Counted from the first letter of the stretch, positions 44,253-54,500 are shown. The stretch is 64,000 bases of DNA from Pictodentalium vernedei (GCA_031216915.1 CM062294.1:394435217-394499216); one strand, 5' to 3'. Notes: generated from the letters alone by a model not told the origin. Translations and numbers: made by a program.

Positions 44253-45105
44253 CCAGTATGAACGTGCTAAGAAGGGGATTCAGTCGGCTGATAGGAGCAG
44301 ACGTCTTGGTGAGATGGAACTCAAACGCAAAGCCACACAAATATTTAAACCCGCGACGGAGGGTCAAGAGCGAAGCAGGAAGGAGATAGTCAAAGAATTG
44401 AGACCCATAAAGGAGAGTTCTTTGAGAATGGGTTCGTTGCCCGGTAGTTTTGGAAATCGGTATTCCTTTCAATCTACACCGGATTACGTTCCCACAGGGA
44501 TTCAAACCGACGTGAGCGACGATACAGCTTCGACTATCACCACTGACAGCATCGCGTCGTCCGAGGATGGCGGTAAGAGAGATCTGTTGTATGGAATTTA
44601 TAAGGATTCTGACGGTAGAACTTTTGTAGGCGACACAGAAGTGGAAATGGATGATGAAGATTTAATTGTCGGTTCGAATAAGTATAAAATAACTGATGGA
44701 CTGCGCAAATTGCTCCTTTTCGACAAGCCTGGAGATTACACGGATCAGGATTTCGACAATTACGGTGACATTCTGATTCAGACTCACGCCATGAAGAGAA
44801 ATAACGATGCCAGAGAGACGAGACCCAAAGCCAACAGAGGTTACAAGTGGACGAAAGTAGTGAAACCCATATGGGATATGAACAAGAAGTTCGTCGAATC
44901 GGTGACTGGCAAAGGGGTGAAAACCACTTTTCTTCCGAGCGATTCCGACGCTCTGTCTCAGAGATTGAGTTTGTTGATGGCGAGCAGACAGGCTGGTAAC
45001 ACAGGATTAGATAATCAGATAGTTGCTATCTCTGACGAATTGTTAAGACAGAAGGTTTTGAATAAAAACCACTATAAAAGGCTGATGAACGAATTGAAGG
45101 ATTGA
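44185..45105 (+). CDS. Conserved 306-aa Polinton protein, 5' end fused to flanking DNA
   Basis: Uninterrupted ORF. Codons 1 to about 22 derive from the flanking repeat (the same DNA occurs at 62097-62155 with changes); element-derived coding begins at DDQYERAKKGIQSADRSRR. Later blocks LLYGIYKDSDGRTFVGD, VGSNKYKITDGLRKLL and RGYKWTKVVKPIW are of a type I recognise from other Polintons, but its function is unknown. It is highly charged with a Ser/Thr-rich acidic linker near residues 110-125. It begins the plus-strand assembly arm, before the 126-aa gene and ATPase. The original start has been lost. Confidence 0.65.
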   Translation: MHKSRYRPKKLQFSQNLESLGDDQYERAKKGIQSADRSRRLGEMELKRKATQIFKPATEGQERSRKEIVKELRPIKESSLRMGSLPGSFGNRYSFQSTPDYVPTGIQTDVSDDTASTITTDSIASSEDGGKRDLLYGIYKDSDGRTFVGDTEVEMDDEDLIVGSNKYKITDGLRKLLLFDKPGDYTDQDFDNYGDILIQTHAMKRNNDARETRPKANRGYKWTKVVKPIWDMNKKFVESVTGKGVKTTFLPSDSDALSQRLSLLMASRQAGNTGLDNQIVAISDELLRQKVLNKNHYKRLMNELKD

Positions 45106-45243
45106 TGTGTATATAATAAGTAGAGAGAAATAAACAAACAAACAAAAATAAAACAGTAAATTTTTACACTAGAAAATAAAGTATTTAAAACAACAAAACG
45201 ATTTACCAGTGAAAAAAACAAAAATATATCATAAAAATAAAAT

Positions 45244-45624
45244 ATGTTGGTGATAAAGAACAGGGGATATGTCAGAACTTACGTTGAAGGCGGTTCTGGC
45301 ATCGTCGATTCTATAATGCGAGCATTCACGGGCGATGCGGGTAGAAAACTCGCATCGACCGCGTTTGAGGTCGGTAAGAAGACGGCTTTGGATACTGGTA
45401 AGAAAGCCGCTTCCGAAGCCAGTGGTAGGATAGCTTCTGTGGCTGGCAAGAGGGCAGCCGACGCGTTGATCGACAAGTTGATCAGTCCGCCGGCGAAGCG
45501 AGCTGCGTTAGAGCGAACGCCGAAAAGTTGGAAAGATTTAAAGCATGCCACGGTACCCATACAAGATTTGGCCAAAATGACGAGTGGATCCGGATTGAAG
45601 AGAACTCGCGACGGTGCGCTATAA
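45244..45624 (+). CDS. Small Ala/Lys-rich amphipathic protein (126 aa), putative virion core or membrane-active protein
   Basis: Intact ORF with GSGIVDSIMRAFTGDAGRKL at its N-terminal third and then an Ala/Lys/Gly-rich helical stretch (KKTALDTGKKAASEASGR, AGKRAADALIDKL), ending in a basic tail. Composition resembles minor virion proteins such as adenovirus core or membrane-lytic proteins, which is inference from composition and from its place directly before the packaging ATPase. No cysteines and no transmembrane span. No counterpart is visible in copy A because that region lies outside the window. Confidence 0.55.
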   Translation: MLVIKNRGYVRTYVEGGSGIVDSIMRAFTGDAGRKLASTAFEVGKKTALDTGKKAASEASGRIASVAGKRAADALIDKLISPPAKRAALERTPKSWKDLKHATVPIQDLAKMTSGSGLKRTRDGAL

Positions 45625-45718
45625 ATAAATAATAACATTAAAAACAGAGTTTGAAAAACGTAAAAAATTTGTGTTTGAAAAGAATCTAAAATAACAGACA
45701 AAAAAAAATAAAACAAAG

Positions 45719-46540
45719 ATGAACATTAAAGATATGTCTTGGAACGACGCCGCGACCAAGAGGTCGAATAACGAGTTCTTTCCCAAGAGCATAAAAGGCT
45801 TGATAGTGGGAAAATCGAATTGTGGAAAGACCAATCTGTTGATGAATCTGTTGTCCCGACCCGACTGGTTGGATTACGACAGATTGTTCGTGTTTGGCAA
45901 GAGCTTGTTTCAACCCGAATACAGATTGCTTCGAGAGTGCATGGATCGTAGATTGCCCAAGGACATCATAGCCAGAATCTTTGACAGTAGGGAGGAATTC
46001 GACAAGAGCGGAGCTCCACTTTCGACCATTTTGGACGGTGCGGCGATGGAGCTGATGAAGAGAAATGCATCTTCGAACGTCGAGTGTCGATTTTATGAGA
46101 ACGCTAGCAACGTTCCGGATCCTAGGGAACTGAAATCGGAAGATAAGAATCTCATGATTTTCGACGATCTTCTTTTGGAGAGACAGAACTGATGCGAATC
46201 GTATTACGTTAGGGGTCGACACAGCAACGTGGACTGTTTCTACCTGTCGCAGAATTATTTTCGATTGCCCAGACAGACGATAAGGGAGAACGCTAATTTT
46301 CTATGTCTCTTTCGCCAAGATCTCAAGAATCTCAATCGCATCTACGGCGATCACGTCGCAAACGACATGAGCGCTGTGGAATTCAGGAGATTCTGCAAGA
46401 GGGTTTGGGATGGTGGACTTTACAATTTCGTCGTGATCGATTTGACAAGAGAATTTAATCGCGGAAAATATCGGTGCGGATTTGACAAGTTTTATGTTTC
46501 CGATGATAATAATAAGATAGAGCGTGAAAATAAAATTTAG
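45719..46540 (+). pseudogene. Polinton packaging ATPase (A32/FtsK-HerA type), one internal TGA
   Basis: Residues 31-38 are a Walker A GKSNCGKT, and residues 144-152 form a Walker B NLMIFDDLL. The family pumps genomic DNA into the capsid. A TGA at 46190-46192, right after the Walker B region, interrupts a frame that otherwise continues uninterrupted for 116 codons with the conserved RGRHSNVDCFYLSQNYF and LPRQTIRENANF blocks and a final Arg-rich segment. Without the downstream half the enzyme would lack its sensor and arginine-finger regions. It is otherwise well conserved, so the stop looks recent. Confidence 0.85.
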
Positions 46541-46597
46541 AAAATAATAAATCTTCAAATAATTAGTTTTGAATAAAAAAAAATAAAATTAAATATA

Positions 46598-47353
46598 ATG
46601 TTCGAACATGGAGAATTGTTAGGACGGATAGCCGAGAATACGGCTGTGAAACAATCCATTCAAATCGTGGTGAGTGGCGATTCGACTCGATTCACTACGA
46701 AATTCGAACCTTCCATCGAATTGAATAGAGAGAAAAGTTACGAGATGGCTTTGGTGAATCTGGAGACTTATTATTCCTTTCCCAACGTCACCGAAAAGAA
46801 TAACTCGTTCAAGTATTCCGACGGAATGGATTGGTTGGAGATTCGAATTCCCAAAGGGAGTTACGACATAGACGATTTGAATGATTACATTCAGACGCGA
46901 ATGAAGACGGATGGAAAGGGAAGCAACAAGATCAGACTCGCTCCCAATCCTAATACCTTACAGACGATGTTGGATTTGGAAGATAATTTTCGAGTGGATT
47001 TCAACACGGACGATTCTATAGGCAAGATGTTGGGATTCGATCGAAAGATGTATCGAGGCCACGCAGCATCTGAAAATACGGTCGACATTCTCGCTGTCAA
47101 TAGCATTCTGGTGAACGTGGACGTGATTGCTGGAAGCTACGTGAATGGTAGCACTCAACCGACGATCTATTCTTTCTTTCCAAACGTGTCACCGGGTTAT
47201 AAGATCGTGGAGCGACCTCGAAATTTAGTTTATCTACCAGTGATTTTAGATACGTTGTATAGTCTGAAAACCACGTTGACGGATCAAAATGGTGAACTGT
47301 TAGATCTTCGCAGAGAGAAAGTGACGATACGATTTCACATAAGAGAAATATAA
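46598..47353 (+). CDS. Polinton penton-like minor capsid protein (intact, 251 aa)
   Basis: Uninterrupted ORF with the conserved blocks STRFTTKFEPSIEL, YEMALVNLETYYSFPNV, IPKGSYDIDDLN and a C-terminal KVTIRFHIREI. It is beta-rich with no membrane segment, consistent with a single jelly-roll protein that forms five-fold vertices in adenovirus-like virions (family knowledge). It follows the ATPase by about 60 AT-rich bases and precedes the hydrophobic virion protein, forming the assembly arm. Compared with it, copy A's version at 68-820 has two TGA stops. The gene is the best preserved capsid gene in the window. Confidence 0.8.
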   Translation: MFEHGELLGRIAENTAVKQSIQIVVSGDSTRFTTKFEPSIELNREKSYEMALVNLETYYSFPNVTEKNNSFKYSDGMDWLEIRIPKGSYDIDDLNDYIQTRMKTDGKGSNKIRLAPNPNTLQTMLDLEDNFRVDFNTDDSIGKMLGFDRKMYRGHAASENTVDILAVNSILVNVDVIAGSYVNGSTQPTIYSFFPNVSPGYKIVERPRNLVYLPVILDTLYSLKTTLTDQNGELLDLRREKVTIRFHIREI

Positions 47354-47494
47354 AAGCAAAAAAAAAAAAAATATTGTGTATATATATAGATAACAAAAAT
47401 AAAATAAACGGAATATTAATTTTACAAAATTATTTTAATATAATTATTAAACAAGAAACAATTGAAGTAAATAATTTAAAAAAAACCCAGAATT

Positions 47495-48106
47495 ATGACA
47501 GAATACGTGGTTAAAAACGTGAACATATCCGCAGGACAGAGGAAGAAACTTAAGAGAGCGTTAACAACTCGAGGTGAGGCGGTGAGATTCAAATTCACTC
47601 ATGAAGATCTGACGAGAGGCGGTCAGGATTCGATCGCCTGGACCAGAAGTCAAATCAAAAGGATGGAGAAAGCGATTCGCGATGGAAGAGGGTTGATGGT
47701 GAGAATGAGTCCCGCTCAATTGAGATACAATTTGAGAATGAAAGGTGGTTTCCCACCGCTATTGGCAGGAATCACCGCAAAAGCATTACCCCTCGCCGCA
47801 AAGGTGCTACCCTTTCTCGGAAAGACTCTCGGCGTGGGAGCTCTCACGGGACTCGCTAGTTCGGCAGTTGAGAAATTAATGGGTGGCAGCGGACTGTTTT
47901 TGAAGAAGGGAGGAGCCATGTGTCGCGTCCACGTAGACGACAGTGGTAAAGGATTGTATCTAGAACCCGTTAGAGGTGGCAACTCTCTGAGAGGAAACGG
48001 TCTCTATCTGAAGAGTGGACGGAACGTTGAGCGACTCGGCAAGGGTTTGTTGCTCGGTGAGAATTCGCCGTTTAAGAATATACCGATTTTGAATATGTTA
48101 TTATAA
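47495..48106 (+). CDS. Polinton hydrophobic/glycine-rich virion protein (intact, 203 aa)
   Basis: The N-terminal half is basic (QRKKLKRALTTRGEAVRFKF, QIKRMEKAIR). Residues 86-127 form an Ala/Leu/Gly-rich amphipathic region (LLAGITAKALPLAAKVLPFL and GVGALTGLASSAVEKL). The C-terminal third has repeated GLFLKK/GLYLEP/GLYLKS/GLLLGE motifs. The layout resembles membrane-active minor capsid or core proteins, but no function is proven. Start chosen at 47495 because it is the first ATG after an A-rich leader and matches the copy A start. The gene ends the plus-strand arm; minus-strand genes begin beyond the 48238-48260 hairpin. Confidence 0.7.
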   Translation: MTEYVVKNVNISAGQRKKLKRALTTRGEAVRFKFTHEDLTRGGQDSIAWTRSQIKRMEKAIRDGRGLMVRMSPAQLRYNLRMKGGFPPLLAGITAKALPLAAKVLPFLGKTLGVGALTGLASSAVEKLMGGSGLFLKKGGAMCRVHVDDSGKGLYLEPVRGGNSLRGNGLYLKSGRNVERLGKGLLLGENSPFKNIPILNMLL

Positions 48107-48160
48107 TATAAAATTATATAAAATATAAAATCATAGAAAGTATAAAATAATATATTTAAA

Positions 48161-48241
48161 ATGGATAAAAAGGTGGAGAAACAATTAGACGATAATGACG
48201 AATATCGCGAGACAGAGTGCGAAGAAACAAAAAAAAAATGA
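48161..48241 (+). CDS. Tiny acidic ORF (26 aa), doubtful
   Basis: DKKVEKQLDDNDEYRETE is followed by a lysine run and TGA, with an A-rich leader like the other element genes. It ends exactly at the terminator hairpin. It may be a truncated remnant of a longer accessory gene or simply chance. Confidence 0.2.
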   Translation: MDKKVEKQLDDNDEYRETECEETKKK

Positions 48242-48260
48242 GATCAAAAGATGATCTCAT
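48238..48260. terminator. Hairpin plus T-run between convergent genes, copy B (site 1)
   Basis: ATGAGATCA and TGATCTCAT form a 9-bp stem with a five-base loop, followed by ATTACTTTTTTTT. The downstream half is identical to the site at 56580-56598. Confidence 0.55.
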
Positions 48261-48313
48261 TACTTTTTTTTTTTTTTCATTTTTCTTCGCTAAAAAATCA
48301 ATCTCTCTATTGT

Positions 48314-48763
48314 TTATATTTCCAAGTCCGTTATTAGCATGTTGACACTCGTGTCTTCTCCTTTTTCGAAAACGTGTTGAATGTTTATCTTTACTCTTTT
48401 GAGTTTTTTTACATCAGTCAACTTGCTCTCACCACCCAATTTCTTCACGAGTTTGAATGAGATGTTTGGAAATATGTTATTTCCATAGGGCAACGACAAA
48501 TCGTCCTTGTCGAATTCTCTATCTTCGGCGATGACGATGTTCTGCAGATCGCTTTGGTATTCGTAAATCAAATCGAGCACGGCTTCGTCCAATTTCAAAG
48601 GCATCTTATATTTGTCGTATTTATGCTCTAAGCCCTTCGTCTCGACCTCGTTCAATTCAATGGGATCATGTTGTTGTAATCTATAGATTTTATGACCGAA
48701 TTTCTTATTCGCTTCGACTCGTTTTAATTTCAATTCGCATCTTTTAGGTGTTGCTGTCTTCAT
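48314..48763 (-). CDS. Conserved 149-aa Polinton protein, tandem paralogue 1
   Basis: Intact ORF. Blocks: CELKLKRVE, YRLQQHDPIELNEVETKGLE, PLKLDEAVLDLIYEYQSDL, DKDDLSLPYGNNIFPNIS and a C-terminal MLITDLEI. It is closely similar to the neighbouring copy at 49001-49450 and more distantly to copy A 13518-13964. It is soluble and charged with no domain I can name. The pair lies between the capsid arm and the IAP. Conservation in two diverged elements argues that it is functional in the element's life cycle. Confidence 0.7.
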   Translation of the reverse strand: MKTATPKRCELKLKRVEANKKFGHKIYRLQQHDPIELNEVETKGLEHKYDKYKMPLKLDEAVLDLIYEYQSDLQNIVIAEDREFDKDDLSLPYGNNIFPNISFKLVKKLGGESKLTDVKKLKRVKINIQHVFEKGEDTSVNMLITDLEI

Positions 48764-48839
48764 GATCGATCATTTGTTTTTTTTTGTTTTTACGAATTCT
48801 TGCAAATAATGTATATTTTAAATTTTGTATTTAAATAAT

Positions 48840-48990
48840 AATTTGTTTAAAAAGTTTTTTTGCTCTTTATATATATATATATAAAAAAGTTGTTTTTTTA
48901 ATTTTTAATTTTTTTAATGTAAAATTTTTAGTAAAAGTTTTTTTTCTCTTTATATATATATATAAAAAGTTAAATTTTAACATTTCAATC
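48840..48990. promoter_or_regulatory. Repeated TCTTTATATATATA spacer motif (possible promoter)
   Basis: A block with CTCTTTATATATATATATA followed by AAAAAGTT occurs at about 48861-48893 and 48948-48970, and a shorter version at 49536-49566. These sites lie upstream of the minus-strand 149-aa genes and before the plus-strand IAP. Similar TCTCTTCTATATATAT blocks lie upstream of the minus-strand genes near 58700 and 61420. A TATA-type element promoter is plausible. Confidence 0.35.
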
Positions 48991-49000
48991 TCTCTATTGT

Positions 49001-49450
49001 TTATATTTCCAAGTCCGTTATTAGCAGGTTGACATTCGTCATTTTTCCACTTACGAAAATGGTGTAAATGTTTATCTTTACTCTTTTGAGTTTTTTTTCA
49101 TCGGCGAATGCACTCTCACCACCCGATTTGTTCATGAGTTTGGGTGAGATTATTGGATATATGTAATCTCCATAGGACAACAATAAATCACCCCTGTCGA
49201 ATTCTCTGTCTTCGGCGATGATGATATTATTCAGCAGTTCGCTTTGGTACTCGTAAAACAAATCGAGCGCGGCGTCATCCACTTTCAAACACATTCGATA
49301 TTTGTGGTAGTAGCGCTCTAAGTCCACCATCTCAACCTCATTCAATTCGATGGGATCGTGTTGTTGTAATGTATAGATATTAAAACCACATTTCTCATAT
49401 GCTTCATCTCGTTTCAGTTTCAATTCGCATCTTTTAGGTGTTGTTGTCAT
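49001..49450 (-). CDS. Conserved 149-aa Polinton protein, tandem paralogue 2
   Basis: Intact ORF sharing PKRCELKLKRDEA, LQQHDPIELNEVEM, LFYEYQSELLNN, IIAEDREFDRGDLLLSYGDY and NLLITDLEI with paralogue 1. The surrounding non-coding sequence (start ATCGAT-TTGG spacer, the AATCTCTCTATTGTTTATAT downstream block) is duplicated too, so the duplication involved the whole gene plus spacer. Paralogue 2 is more diverged (for example the SLPYG block has become LLSYGD), suggesting relaxed constraint or new function. Confidence 0.7.
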   Translation of the reverse strand: MTTTPKRCELKLKRDEAYEKCGFNIYTLQQHDPIELNEVEMVDLERYYHKYRMCLKVDDAALDLFYEYQSELLNNIIIAEDREFDRGDLLLSYGDYIYPIISPKLMNKSGGESAFADEKKLKRVKINIYTIFVSGKMTNVNLLITDLEI

Positions 49451-49611
49451 GATCGATTATTTGGTTTTTATGAATTCTTGCAAATAATGTATATATTAAA
49501 TTTTGTATTTAAATAATAATTTGTTAAAAAAGTTTCTCTTTATTTCTCTTTATATATAAATAAAAGTTTAAAAAAAAATGTTCTTACAAACTCAATTTTG
49601 AGGTAAAAACA

Positions 49612-50241
49612 ATGATCAAGTCTAAACATCCGAATTATAGTCTAGAACGTGCAAGACTTCAAACGTTTAAAAATTGGCCTTCGCATCTCGCTCCAAAAAC
49701 CGAAGATTTAGCCACCGCGGGTTTCGTTTACGTGGGTAGAGGCGACAATGTCAAATGTTTTTGTTGTAACTTACATTTGATGAATTGTGAACCTCATGAC
49801 AGACCTTTACTAGAACACATAAGTAATATTAAAAAAGGCGAATGTGATTATTTGAATAAGATCCTAACATTGGGATTGATCAAAATCCAAGACAAAGAAA
49901 AGGATAGAGATAAAAACCAAAAATTATTGATGGATATGTTACAACTCGGACACACCAAGGAACAATTGTACAACGCGTTAAACAACGCGAACAAGACCCT
50001 GTCTCAATTCATAACTTTAGAACATCTCCTCAAATTCATGGCGGAAGCAGACGAGTTATCGTCACTCGTCGAAAACGAGCCGAGCAAAACGGCCACCAAG
50101 TGTCTGCTCTGCGAAGGTGTCACAAACGTCTTGTTTCTACCGTGCACACACCTGCATTACTGTAGAGAATGTTATTCCGAAGACGAGAAAACGTGTTTGT
50201 TTTGCAAACGAGAAATAAAAGCGGTCTTAAATTGTTTTTGA
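49612..50241 (+). CDS. Inhibitor of apoptosis protein (BIR-UBA-RING), intact, 209 aa
   Basis: Residues 12-80 are a BIR repeat: RLQTFKNWP, LATAGFVYVGRGDNVKCFCC, then EH and C78, giving zinc ligands Cys49, Cys52, His69 and Cys78. The usual Trp before the acidic residue is Cys59. Residues about 104-150 (LLMDMLQLGHTKEQLYNAL, LEHLLKFM) resemble the UBA domain found between BIR and RING in cellular IAPs. Residues 164-198 are a C3HC4 RING (C164, C167, C178, H180, C184, C187, C195, C198), expected to act as a ubiquitin E3 ligase. IAPs bind caspases or their adaptors and block cell death. Placement between the 149-aa pair and the polymerase shows it is element cargo. Host capture is likely (inference). 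Confidence 0.9.
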   Translation: MIKSKHPNYSLERARLQTFKNWPSHLAPKTEDLATAGFVYVGRGDNVKCFCCNLHLMNCEPHDRPLLEHISNIKKGECDYLNKILTLGLIKIQDKEKDRDKNQKLLMDMLQLGHTKEQLYNALNNANKTLSQFITLEHLLKFMAEADELSSLVENEPSKTATKCLLCEGVTNVLFLPCTHLHYCRECYSEDEKTCLFCKREIKAVLNCF

Positions 50242-50386
50242 ATAAAAAACACATTAAAGAAAAAAATTGAATTTAAAATTTAACTTTTTTTTTTTTTTTT
50301 ATTATATATATATGAAAAGAGTAAAAAAGCAAAACTTTTTTAACAAATTATTTAATACAAAATTCCAAAAAAAAAGATTCTTACAA

Positions 50387-53300
50387 ATGAAGCAAACAGA
50401 TAAAACAATGGTAAATTTAAATGAGAAAACCATACCTCAGTTAAATGAGATTTGTAAACTACTACAAATTTCAGATTTCAGAAATCATAGAACTAAATCA
50501 AAAAAAATTGATGTCATACAAGAATATTTGTGAAACGCTAGAAAGGCAAACGAAATGTCCATAGCAACGACGTCAAAAGATGCATCGGTTGTGAAAAATG
50601 AGAAGATAGTAAGAGGAATCAAAATGCCGACGTAAAAAAAACCCAAAAACGTTTCGATTGTGAAAAATAAGACGACGACTAAACGAAAAGCCGTTGAAGA
50701 ACATCAAGTTTCTGAAGAAAAGAAAAGAAAAACTAAAATGAAAACGAGTGATGCACTTCAGATTCAAGACAAACGAGATATATCGAGCGAAATTCAATGA
50801 GCAATCGACGAAGAGAAAGGAGAAGAATATGTAACATGACTCATTGCGGAACTATTCCAATCGAAACCCGTAGAATGGGAGAGTGCGATCAAAGGCGTTT
50901 TTAAAACTTTCGATGTGGTTCCCTCGTTCAAGAAAGTCGATCCGAAATTGTTCATGGAACGGGTGAAGAAAGAAGTATTGGATTTGTTTCGCGAATACAT
51001 GAACGTAGGATTAAAAATTAAGATGATACTCCATTGCATAATGAATAAAATCGATGTGAAGTCCAGCGAGAGCATCGTGAAAAATGCATATTTCAGATCT
51101 AACGTCGAACCCGTATTTCGAGGTTCAGATCTATCGGACGTTTTCGAAAAGATGAAAGACAAGATGTTGACGTCTCTCACAAATTATCAACATGAAGGTA
51201 TTAATTGGACGTTCGATGAGGTGTTGAAACTCGAAATTCACATAAATAAAAACGAACCATTGAAAGGATCTTCTTACTTGGAATTACCGTATTTCTTGAC
51301 TAAGAAACATGCCGTGGTCAACATGAGAAATAAAGATGATCAGTGTTTTAAATGGGCAGTCACCTCCACTTTATACCCTGTCGAAATACACTTCGATAGA
51401 GTTTCTCGTTACGTGGAAACTTCTAAAAATCTTGATTGGACTGGAGTGACTTTTCCAACAGAGTTAAAACATATCGAACGTTTCGAGGCTCAAAATCCCA
51501 CCGTAGCGGTGAACGTCTTAGGATACGACGACGAAAAACAAAAGATCTATCCTCTCAGACAGACTTCGTAGCGCGGAAGAGAAAAGACGATTATTTTATT
51601 ATTGATTTCGAATGGTGACAATCGTCATTATTGTTGGGTTAAACATCCGACCCAATTACTGTCGAAACAAAATAATAATCATAAAGGAAAGATATCTTTA
51701 TGTTACAATTGCATGAACGTGTTTCACAGCGAAAAATCATTAGCGAAACATCAGGAATATTGCAATGAAAATCAAGGTGTCGCCGTCGAAATGCCCAAAT
51801 CCAACACTATCGTGAAGTTTGAAAATCACAATAGAAGGTTAAAAGTACCATTCGTCGTGTACGCCGATTTCGAATGTTTCACCGCAAAAAGGAGTTCCTG
51901 TCAACCCAACGCTCTTCAAAGTTACGTCGAAAGATATCAAAAACACATACCTTCAGGCTATTGCATTTAGATGAAATGCGCTTTCGACTCACAACACGAC
52001 ATGGGTCCCTTCACCTACACGAAACAGTGCGAAGACGACGACGTGGCTCAAAGGTTCGTGGAAGAGTTAGAATCGAAAATTCAAATGTTATACAACAAAT
52101 TCAAAACTCCGGCGAAAATGATCATCACGCGAGAGCAGCAGGACGAAAATAACAGAGCCACCGAATGTCACATATGCAGACAATCGTTCGACGAGAATTC
52201 GGAGGAAAATAAGAAGGTCAGAGACCACGATCATTACACGGGTCTGTATCGCGGTCCGGCTCACAGCAAGTGTAATTTAAAATATCGAGATGCCGCTTTC
52301 TATCCGGTGATGTTTCACAATCTCGCGGGTTACGACAGTCATCTGTTCATGAAAAATCTCGGCACCTCACACGAAGAATTAAATTGCATCGTGAACAGCG
52401 AAGAAAGATACATTTCCTTCACAAAATGGAAGCTCATGGAGAAGAAAAGAGTAATCAACGGAAATACGTTGAAAGAAAAAACGAAATACATTCGTAGATG
52501 CATACGTTTCATCGACAGTTTTAAATTCATGTCGACCGCTCTGGAAAAATTAGTCGATAACATGAGCAAGGATAAATTTAAAATCACGAGCGAACATTTC
52601 GGAGAACGAGTAGATGTCATGTTGAGGAAAGGAGTCTATCCTTACGATTACATGAACGATCTAAAGAGATTCGAAGACACCACACTACCTTCGAAAGAAG
52701 ATTTTTATTCGAAATTATACGAATCCGACATTTCCAACGAGAATTATGAACACGCCAAAAACGTGTGGAAATCATTCGATATGAAAACCATGAGAGATTA
52801 TCACAATCTCTATCTAAAGACCAACGTTCTGCTCTTGGCAGACGTGTTCGAAAATTTTCGAGACGTCTGTCGTCAAAATTATGATCTGGATCCCGCTTGG
52901 TATTTCACCGCACCCGGTCTGGCATGGGACGCTCTGTTGAAGACCACCGAAGTCCTAATTGGAATTATTATCTGACGTGGACATGTTGCTCATGTTCGAA
53001 AGGGCTGCGAGAGGTGGCGTCTCGATGATCTCCCACAGATATTCTGAGGCTAACAATCCCTACATGAAAGAAGGTTTTGATTCGAAACGGTCGACTAAAT
53101 ACATACAGTATTGGGATGCCAATAATCTGTACGGTTGGGCTATGAGTCATCCTTTACCGATTGGAAATTTCGAATGGGTGAAGGAACCGGAAGAGATGCA
53201 AAAATGGAGAGACTATCCTTGCATTTTAGAAGTCGATTTGAACTATCCGGAAGAATTACACGATCCACACAACGATTATCCGCTAGCTCCCGAACGAATG

Positions 53301-54500
53301 GAACTGAACGAAGGAGACGAGGAAAAACTCATTCCCAATTTATTTAACAAACGTAACTACGTTGTCTACAGCGAGAATTTGAAACAGTACGTCGATTATG
53401 GGATGAAATTAGTCGACATACATCGCATCATTCGATTCGACGAAGAGCCTTGGATGAAAAAATACATTGATCTCAACACGAATCTCAGAACTCGAGCTGA
53501 GAACGATTTCGAAAAAGATTTCTTCAAACTCATGAACAACTGCGTGTACGGTAAATCGATGGAAAACATCAGGAAGAGAACCGACGTTCGACTCGTCACG
53601 TCTGAGAAAAGAGCTAAAAAATTAGTGGCGAAACCCAATTACAAACACCGAACCATATTCGACGAAAATCTAGTGGCTGTTCACATGCAAAAGACGCACC
53701 TGAAGTTCGACAAACCGTATTATCTCGGACTGATCATCTTAGATATCAGCAAGCGATTGATGTACGAGTTTCACTACGATTACGTCAAACGAAAATTTGG
53801 CAACAAAGCCAAACTACTGTTCACTGACACGGACAGTTTAGTTTACGAGATAGAGACGAAAGACGTCTACCGAGATACGTCTCCGGACGTGGCTGAGTGG
53901 TTCGACATGAGCAATTATCCCATCGATCATCCGTCCAACATTCAATCGAACGACAACAAGAAGGTGTTGGGTAAATTTAAGGATGAGAGCGGCGGTAAAC
54001 AGATCGTCGAATTTGTGGGCTTGAGACCCAAACTGTATGCTTATCGTCTAGAAGATGATGAAGAGATCAAGAAGTGCAAAGAAGTTAAAGCGTGCGTGGT
54101 GAAGAAAAACATCTCTTTCCAAGAGTATAAAGATTGTCTGTTAGGAAGTGGTCCGGTGTATAAGACTATGAAATTGATTCAAAGCGAAAATCACGACTTG
54201 TATACCGAAATAGTCAACAAGATTTCGCTGACGGCCGACGACGATAAGAGATTCGTGTTAGACGATAAAATAAGCACTTTGGCACGCGGACATTGGACTT
54301 TGGATCTAATTTTAGATGATATGAATGTGGATGATAAGATTCCAGATATGATTGTGGATGATAGGATTCCAGATACGATTGTGGATGATAGGATTCCAGA
54401 AAATCAAGAAGAATTAGATGAACACAGAATTATAGAAATCGATAGTGACATCGAGAAAGTTAGTTTAAAAAGAAAAAGAAAAAAATATAAAAAAAAATAA
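50387..54500 (+). pseudogene. Protein-primed family B DNA polymerase (broken copy B)
   Basis: A SAP-like module (LNEKTIPQLNEICKLL, HRTKSKK) precedes a Lys-rich linker and a conserved region. Then come exonuclease motifs (YADFECFT at about 51860; FHNLAGYDSHLFMKN; YLKTNVLLLADVFENFR). The palm follows: YWDANNLYGWAMSHPLP near 53110, LMNNCVYGKSMEN near 53530 and TDTDSLVYEIE near 53823. The C terminus has tandem acidic IPD.IVDDR repeats (54340-54410). Breaks: TGA 50531, TAA near 50634, two more TGAs near 50799 and 50838, TAG 51569, TAG 51968 and a one-base insertion near 52950. The last 513 codons, with all palm motifs, remain open. An upstream ATG at 50312 is also in frame. Confidence 0.88.
54340..54412 (+). 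repeat. In-frame acidic tandem repeat in polymerase tail
   Basis: Three copies of a 30-base unit (ATTCCAGATA.GATTGTGGATGATA type) encode IPDxIVDDR/K. Absent from copy A's polymerase. Confidence 0.75.

Noticed and set aside
45719..46540. In-frame TGA codons in several otherwise good genes could mean TGA is read as an amino acid (alternative code or readthrough).
   Set aside because: The polymerase of copy B contains TGA, TAA and TAG breaks plus frameshifts, and intact genes end normally in TGA. Sister copies often have CGA at the same place. Pseudogene decay explains it better.
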